Source: an uncultured Ruminococcus sp. (lineage in GTDB: Bacteria > Bacillota > Clostridia > Oscillospirales > Ruminococcaceae). From it: DNA of 10,197 nucleotides. The stretch lies in NCBI GenBank assembly GCA_947589205.1, contig CANQCJ010000068.1, positions 1-10,197 on the forward strand, in the 5' to 3' direction. The position numbers and the translations under genes were made by a program. This document shows positions 6,329-10,197 of this stretch, piece by piece (the first letter of the stretch is position 1; every line of letters begins with the position of its first letter). The notes below the pieces were generated by a model, which worked only from the letters and a program-made list of their open reading frames with translations, ran no database searches and was not told the DNA's origin.

Positions 6329-8020
6329 ATGAAAAATACTATCAGAAGCGCTGCCAAAAGGGCAATATCATTAGTCACCTGTCTTGCGATGTCATTATCT
6401 ATATTATCAGGCTGTGCTAAAAAAGAAAACAAGAACACCGATAATACTTCAAGGATCAAAGTGACGACCGTTAAGCCGAGCGATCCTCCGGAAAATGCCG
6501 ATGATGTAAACAGCGAAGAAATAGACGATATTTACTCGCTGGTATGCAGCTCTGTAGCATATAAGCTCTCGGAAGCAGGATTTGAGACAAATACAGGTAT
6601 AGCTTATACCACAGAGAATGACAACTATGAAGCCTTGGGTGTTTATTATTATGACGACGATTTTAATATACTCAATGATGATTCATTGAAGTCGGTCGGG
6701 TTTGTAGAGATAGTTGACGATACCGTGCCGTTTTATCAAGCTGATGACGAAGAAGGTCTGATAGTTGTTGACAGCATAGATGAAACGGAAGATGACACCG
6801 AGCTGATATGCACATATAATTATGACAACATAGGTTCATCTCATTTTGTATACAAAGACAAGTACGTTACCTACTATCAGCAATCCTCCATGCGTGTCGT
6901 TTACTCCGAACAGGAAAACGATCCCGATAATTATAACCTCGAGCTTGGCAGCTTGTATGATTATGACAATAACCGGTATCTTTATGATGAGGATATATTC
7001 TCCGGAGAATATCATACCCATACCTCCGCAGGATTATTTACCGAAGAAGACTATGACGAGCTTGAAAAGTCGCTTAAAGCTATATCCGAGGAGCAGGAGA
7101 AGAACGGTTATACCGTTGAAGAATACAACATAGTCTACATATCTCCCGAAAGCATACAAGCCTATATTGACAGCGAAGAAGAGGACACCTTCTTCGGATA
7201 CAGCGTCAGCGACCTTACCGCCGCGTTCGGCTTAGGCACTGCGCTTGAATACACCGAGGACGGATTAGTTGAAGCTGATTACCGGCAGAACTCTTTGGGA
7301 GAGTATGATTGGAAAACGTTTTTGGGGAAGGTAGCGGTTGGATGCGGGGTCATATTGGTCGGAGCTGTTCTGACTCCTATAACCGGCGGAGCGTCCTTTG
7401 GAGTCGCTTTAGTAACCATTTCAAAAGTCAGCGTAGGATTTTCACTTTCCGGCGGTCTTGGAACATTAGCAATAGAAACTGCAAAAAACATTATGGACGG
7501 CATGACAATAGTTGATGCTCTCAAAGGTGCAAGCGGTAAAGGTCTTGAGAATTTTGCCAATGGATTTATAATTACAGCTGCTGTGGCAGGTCTTGGTTCG
7601 GTTGCATCATCATTTATAAACCCGGTCGTATCAAAAGTTGATGATGCTGAAATACTTGCTGATAAAACAGTTAAAACGCTTAGAAATGAGGCTGTTGATG
7701 AAGCATGGAAAATCGAAAGGAAAGCCGTTATGACCGGAACATCAAGATACAATTGGACTTTAAAGCAGAAGCTTGAAATTATTAAAAACGGAAAATTAGC
7801 GGGATACGAAGGACATCATATCAAAACCGTGAAAGAATTGGAAGGGACTGCTCAAGAATTTTTGATAGGTGATCCAAATAATATTGTTTTTGTTAATAGA
7901 GATCAGCATTTGTTATTACATGGCAATAATACGAAGAATCCTACAAATATTAAAACTCTTTTGAAGCTTGTTCCTTGGGCTGATAAAAGGTTGTCTTATT
8001 TAGCAAGTGCTGCTGTATAA
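6329..8020 (+). CDS. Lipoprotein with C-terminal GHH nuclease domain (polymorphic-toxin-like)
   Basis: The ATG at 6329 is preferred because AGGAGG (6316-6321) is 7 bases away; the ATG at 6326 would leave only 4. Residues 1-29 are a lipoprotein signal ending in the lipobox L26-S-G-C29, so the protein should be lipid-anchored outside the membrane. About 30-330 is a very acidic Asp/Glu/Tyr-rich ectodomain. About 331-385 and 405-430 are Gly/Ala-rich hydrophobic segments like those before toxin domains. The last ~80 residues carry E494-G-H-H497-I, then GDPNN518-I and H527-x3-H531-GNN. This fits the GHH branch of the HNH/Endonuclease VII fold, a metal-dependent DNA or RNA nuclease used as a tip in polymorphic toxins. 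It is coupled to the secreted 776-aa protein. The last 280 bases are strikingly AT-rich. No immunity gene follows. Confidence 0.82.
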   Translation: MKNTIRSAAKRAISLVTCLAMSLSILSGCAKKENKNTDNTSRIKVTTVKPSDPPENADDVNSEEIDDIYSLVCSSVAYKLSEAGFETNTGIAYTTENDNYEALGVYYYDDDFNILNDDSLKSVGFVEIVDDTVPFYQADDEEGLIVVDSIDETEDDTELICTYNYDNIGSSHFVYKDKYVTYYQQSSMRVVYSEQENDPDNYNLELGSLYDYDNNRYLYDEDIFSGEYHTHTSAGLFTEEDYDELEKSLKAISEEQEKNGYTVEEYNIVYISPESIQAYIDSEEEDTFFGYSVSDLTAAFGLGTALEYTEDGLVEADYRQNSLGEYDWKTFLGKVAVGCGVILVGAVLTPITGGASFGVALVTISKVSVGFSLSGGLGTLAIETAKNIMDGMTIVDALKGASGKGLENFANGFIITAAVAGLGSVASSFINPVVSKVDDAEILADKTVKTLRNEAVDEAWKIERKAVMTGTSRYNWTLKQKLEIIKNGKLAGYEGHHIKTVKELEGTAQEFLIGDPNNIVFVNRDQHLLLHGNNTKNPTNIKTLLKLVPWADKRLSYLASAAV

Positions 8021-8022
8021 TA

Positions 8023-8064
8023 AAAAAGCTGCAATATCCATATCGGATAGAGCAGCTTTTTATT
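8023..8064 (+). terminator. Bidirectional hairpin terminator
   Basis: Stem AAAAAGCTGC (8023-8032) with GCAGCTTTTT (8052-8061) and an inner stem TATCC (8035-8039) with GGATA (8045-8049). T-runs follow on both strands, so it can end the lipoprotein unit and the convergent minus-strand gene. Confidence 0.85.
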
Positions 8065-8123
8065 GTTATAAAACAGAATACTTTAAATTAATTCCGCAGC
8101 ATTATATTTTTCTGATCAAAATC

Positions 8124-8609
8124 TCAAATTTTTTTATAAATCATTTTTCCGTCTTTTATTAAGGAATTTGTTATCACCAAATTGTGCGCACCCATTCTTG
8201 AATGCCAATGTTTATACTTGAAAAAAGTTTCCCAATCTATTTCTAAAATAAACTCTGTCTGATAATTTTCATTAAGCTTAATTACTACTACATACTCAAA
8301 CAGCGGTTTAAGGTCGCTCATGTTTGCATCTTTATCTATCCCTTAAAAAACGCCGGTTGTATTTGTAGTGGTACATTTAATCAAGTACATTTCTCCATTG
8401 ACACTGATAGCATCTATGTTCTTTGTAGACGGTGGTGCAAATTGTAATTTTGGCAAACCTTTTGTTTTGGTGTAATGATCAACTACTATGTATTCGCCAA
8501 TATCACCGGTAACATTCTTAGAACATATCAGATTTTCCTTACGCATTTGAGATAACAATTCTCCATAAATATGGATCAACTCTATGCCGGTATATTTTGA
8601 AAAATCCAT
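8124..8609 (-). pseudogene. Restriction-endonuclease-like protein (DUF6998-like), broken by in-frame TAA
   Basis: A single reading frame of about 160 codons interrupted once, by TAA at 8345-8343 (codon 89). Before it: MDFSKYTGIELIHIYGELL, then NVTGDIGEYIVV, LPKLQFAPPSTKNIDAISV and MYLIKCTTTNTTGVF. After it, in the same frame: LFEYVVVIKL, LEIDWETFFKYKHWHSRM, ending at 8124. From memory this is the DUF6998-type family of small PD-(D/E)xK-like proteins, whose members usually read TGVFYG at this point, so a Tyr codon changed to TAA is the simplest cause. The Asp of KNIDAI and the Lys of LIKC would be active-site residues. The ATG 8609 is chosen because it gives the family-like N-terminus; a TTG at 8681 adds 24 residues without a ribosome site. 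Promoter P5 lies about 225 bases upstream. Confidence 0.78.
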
Positions 8610-8840
8610 TGCATAAACTTCTTTTAATTTATTACAAAATACACAAATAATGTCGCTGATATTTTGTGATAGACGGGACAAACAGTGTTATTTAGGTTTA
8701 TTTCCACTCGCTCCTTGAACTGTGATCTTAACCGGTTCAAGTTAAGTTTTATCGCTTGTGGTATCTCAATTATCTCAGTTGTCTGTCAGATTTGGAGTAT
8801 CTGATTTTTTGTTGCCGGTGTGTTGCCAAAGGATATATTA
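8610..8840 (-). other. Long structured leader, no confident gene
   Basis: Transcribed region between promoter P5 and the broken nuclease gene. On the minus strand it contains CTTAAC (8746-8741), CTTGAAC (8741-8735), GTTAAG (8732-8727) and GTTCAAG (8720-8714): two interleaved inverted repeats that could pair as a pseudoknot or as alternatives. AAGGAG at 8716-8711 overlaps the last arm and precedes a GTG (8707) that opens only about 27 codons. No tRNA, integrase end or repeat could be supported. Confidence 0.4.
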
Positions 8841-8869
8841 AGTATAGCACATAATCAGAAATATGTCAA
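8841..8869 (-). promoter_or_regulatory. Sigma-A promoter P5, extended -10
   Basis: On the minus strand: perfect TTGACA (8869-8864), 17-base spacer, TATACT (8846-8841) with TG just before it. It begins one base after the helicase stop codon (8873-8871) and predicts a start near 8834, so the nuclease-like gene has its own promoter rather than relying on helicase read-through. Confidence 0.8.
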
Positions 8870-8870
8870 G

Positions 8871-10197
8871 TTATAGATCATCTATTCTGTCTATATAAAC
8901 AGAAGGATACTTATTTAATAATGCCTTTATCTTGTTTTTCTGTTTTTTAATCATAGATCGTACATTGCTCTTTTTACTACTCATTCCAATTATCTTAGCT
9001 ATTTCTTTTGCTAAAAAACGATCGTTAAATCCCAATTCGTAAATAAAAATAGCTGTTCTATCAGATAGCCCATATTTTAAGCATTGCATTATTTGCTTTA
9101 AGTTTTCAACTACGTTTGCAGAGCCCTTCCTTTCTTTTAAATTGATTATTTCGCAGATCGTATTAATTATAATGGAAGAAGTATAACCAAAATCGCCATT
9201 ACATACGGCGGTAATGTCATCAATAGATACGGATTTTAGTTTTGTTCCCCAATGTACTTGAAAGCCACTATTGGATGAATGTTGTAGTATTGAATAATAT
9301 GATTCCCCTCTCATCCATAACCTAGCGATTTGTAAAATACTGTCCAGCTTTTCAAATCTGCGCATCTTAGCTGATGAAGAGTATTTTTGAATCATTTGGA
9401 GAGAAAAAATCAGCAATTCGTCTTTTCCAATTTCATTGAGTTCTAAAGTATTTATTTCGGCTTTCATATTTGTGTATACTTTGCTTGAGATTAAAGTACG
9501 AGAAAAAATAATCCTTTCATGCGAATCGGGAAAACTGTTAATAATATGATTACATATGAGTTTAAATATATCTCTCAATTTCTCTTTTTCTACATCATTA
9601 GCTAACGAATACGCAAGAGTATGTTTCAGTACAGTATCTGTAAAATTCTCTGAGAAACCCAGATCAACAAGAGCTAATGAAATAAAGCTCTCAATTTTAC
9701 CTAAAACATTTATTACATGATTGATCCAATGTTTAAAAGCTTCTTGGTTTTCTGATGATTTTTCAATACTTTCGATGATATTATTATATTTTTTTCTATC
9801 ATTATAATATATAGTTATTAGATTATAAAAGTCATATGTTCTTTTATTAAACTCTTTTGTTTCTATAATCCCCAAAATTGAACTTCCACATTTTTCCGAG
9901 TTGAGAGGTTCTAACAAATAAATATACTTACGCCATTTCCAAGCATTATTTCTATTATTAAATACAAATGGATCAGAAATAATAATTGTTCCCTCGGTAA
10001 ACATACCTGATCGTGCAGTTCTTCCTATCAAGTTTTGAAAGTCCCGTACTTTAATTATCTCATTGGCTTGATAAATGCTTGATACAATTAGATATTTTAT
10101 AGGGAGATTAACTCCTTGTGCAAGAGTAGATGTACATATAACATTTGTAATCAGACCTTTTCTCAAGGCATATTCAATTGAGCTTTTTACCCCTTCT
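8871..10197 (-). CDS. Ski2-like superfamily 2 helicase, C-terminal part (runs off right edge)
   Basis: The frame is open through the right edge (EGVKSSIEYALRKG precedes the TTG at 10166), so the gene's 5' part, with the Walker A and DEAD/DEAH motifs, is outside the window. About 442 residues are visible. Motif V is TSTLAQGVNLP (10133-10101) and motif VI is a variant, NLIGRTARSG (10034-10005), with Ala in place of the second Gly of the usual GRxGR. This marks the second RecA domain of a Ski2/HelY-type ATP-dependent helicase. The remaining ~370 residues are helical and Lys-rich, ending with a likely HTH-like segment (LSDRTAIFIYELGFNDRFLAKEIAKIIGM) and a basic tail. The DNA is clearly AT-rich. 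Such helicases occur in defence systems, including HamB of Hachiman; membership here is unproven because the partner gene is not visible. Confidence 0.85.
   Translation of the reverse strand, partial: EGVKSSIEYALRKGLITNVICTSTLAQGVNLPIKYLIVSSIYQANEIIKVRDFQNLIGRTARSGMFTEGTIIISDPFVFNNRNNAWKWRKYIYLLEPLNSEKCGSSILGIIETKEFNKRTYDFYNLITIYYNDRKKYNNIIESIEKSSENQEAFKHWINHVINVLGKIESFISLALVDLGFSENFTDTVLKHTLAYSLANDVEKEKLRDIFKLICNHIINSFPDSHERIIFSRTLISSKVYTNMKAEINTLELNEIGKDELLIFSLQMIQKYSSSAKMRRFEKLDSILQIARLWMRGESYYSILQHSSNSGFQVHWGTKLKSVSIDDITAVCNGDFGYTSSIIINTICEIINLKERKGSANVVENLKQIMQCLKYGLSDRTAIFIYELGFNDRFLAKEIAKIIGMSSKKSNVRSMIKKQKNKIKALLNKYPSVYIDRIDDL

Noticed and set aside
7279..7752. 157-codon minus-strand frame within the lipoprotein gene
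   Set aside because: It is antisense to a well-supported coding region, lies in the GC-richer part where antisense frames stay open by chance, and has no ribosome site or recognisable family.
8681..8707. Short GTG-started minus-strand frame of about 27 codons with AAGGAG upstream
   Set aside because: Very short, spacing to the ribosome site is tight, and there is no recognisable peptide; kept only as a note in the leader.
8786..8810. Hairpin TCAGAT/ATCTGA followed by T6 on the + strand, resembling a terminator
   Set aside because: No plus-strand gene precedes it, the stem is only 6 bp and AT-rich, and it lies inside a minus-strand leader where it has no T-run.
8805..8835. GGCAACA-like direct repeats suggesting an integrase 3' end or attachment site
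   Set aside because: No integrase reading frame, tRNA end or matching second copy is visible in the window, and the repeats are short.

Overview
The window looks like chromosome from a low-to-moderate GC Gram-positive bacterium of the class Clostridia, most likely an Oscillospiraceae/Ruminococcus-type gut anaerobe. This is inferred from strong AGGAGG-type ribosome sites, near-perfect TTGACA-N17-TATAAT promoters with an extra TG, GTG/TTG starts, and the protein families seen (Cof-type HAD phosphatase, DUF2085 membrane protein, XRE regulator, lipobox lipoprotein). No rRNA, tRNA, CRISPR array or intact transposase was found.

Left part (1-3170), host-like genes on the + strand. The 3' end of an unrecognised gene stops at a hairpin terminator. 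A strong promoter then drives a small unknown protein, a GNAT acetyltransferase and a HAD phosphatase. A second promoter drives a 69-aa zinc-ribbon protein translationally coupled to a DUF2085 membrane protein, ended by a terminator.

Middle (3170-8065). A minus-strand XRE regulator is followed directly by a short, apparently frameshifted gene remnant. Divergently, two tandem promoters drive a coupled pair of exported proteins: a 776-aa secreted protein with Ig-like segments, then a 563-aa lipoprotein. The lipoprotein has an acidic ectodomain, hydrophobic Gly/Ala-rich segments and a C-terminal GHH (HNH/Endonuclease VII-like) nuclease domain. This is the layout of a polymorphic toxin, on an unusual lipid-anchored carrier. 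Its last ~280 bases are much more AT-rich than the rest of the gene, as if the toxin tip had been swapped in. No immunity gene follows it on the same strand.

Right part (8066-10197), AT-rich accessory DNA on the - strand. It holds the C-terminal part of a Ski2-like superfamily 2 helicase running off the right edge. Immediately after its stop come a strong promoter and a leader with interleaved inverted repeats, then a restriction-endonuclease-like protein (DUF6998-like) broken by a single in-frame TAA. This resembles a partly decayed defence island. The helicase could be the HamB type of Hachiman systems, but only its C-terminal part is visible.

Several starts were re-set from promoters and ribosome sites: 2557 TTG, 2763 ATG, 3713 ATG on the minus strand, 3996 ATG and 6329 ATG. 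The phosphatase start at 1648/1657 is ambiguous and may be an ATT codon.
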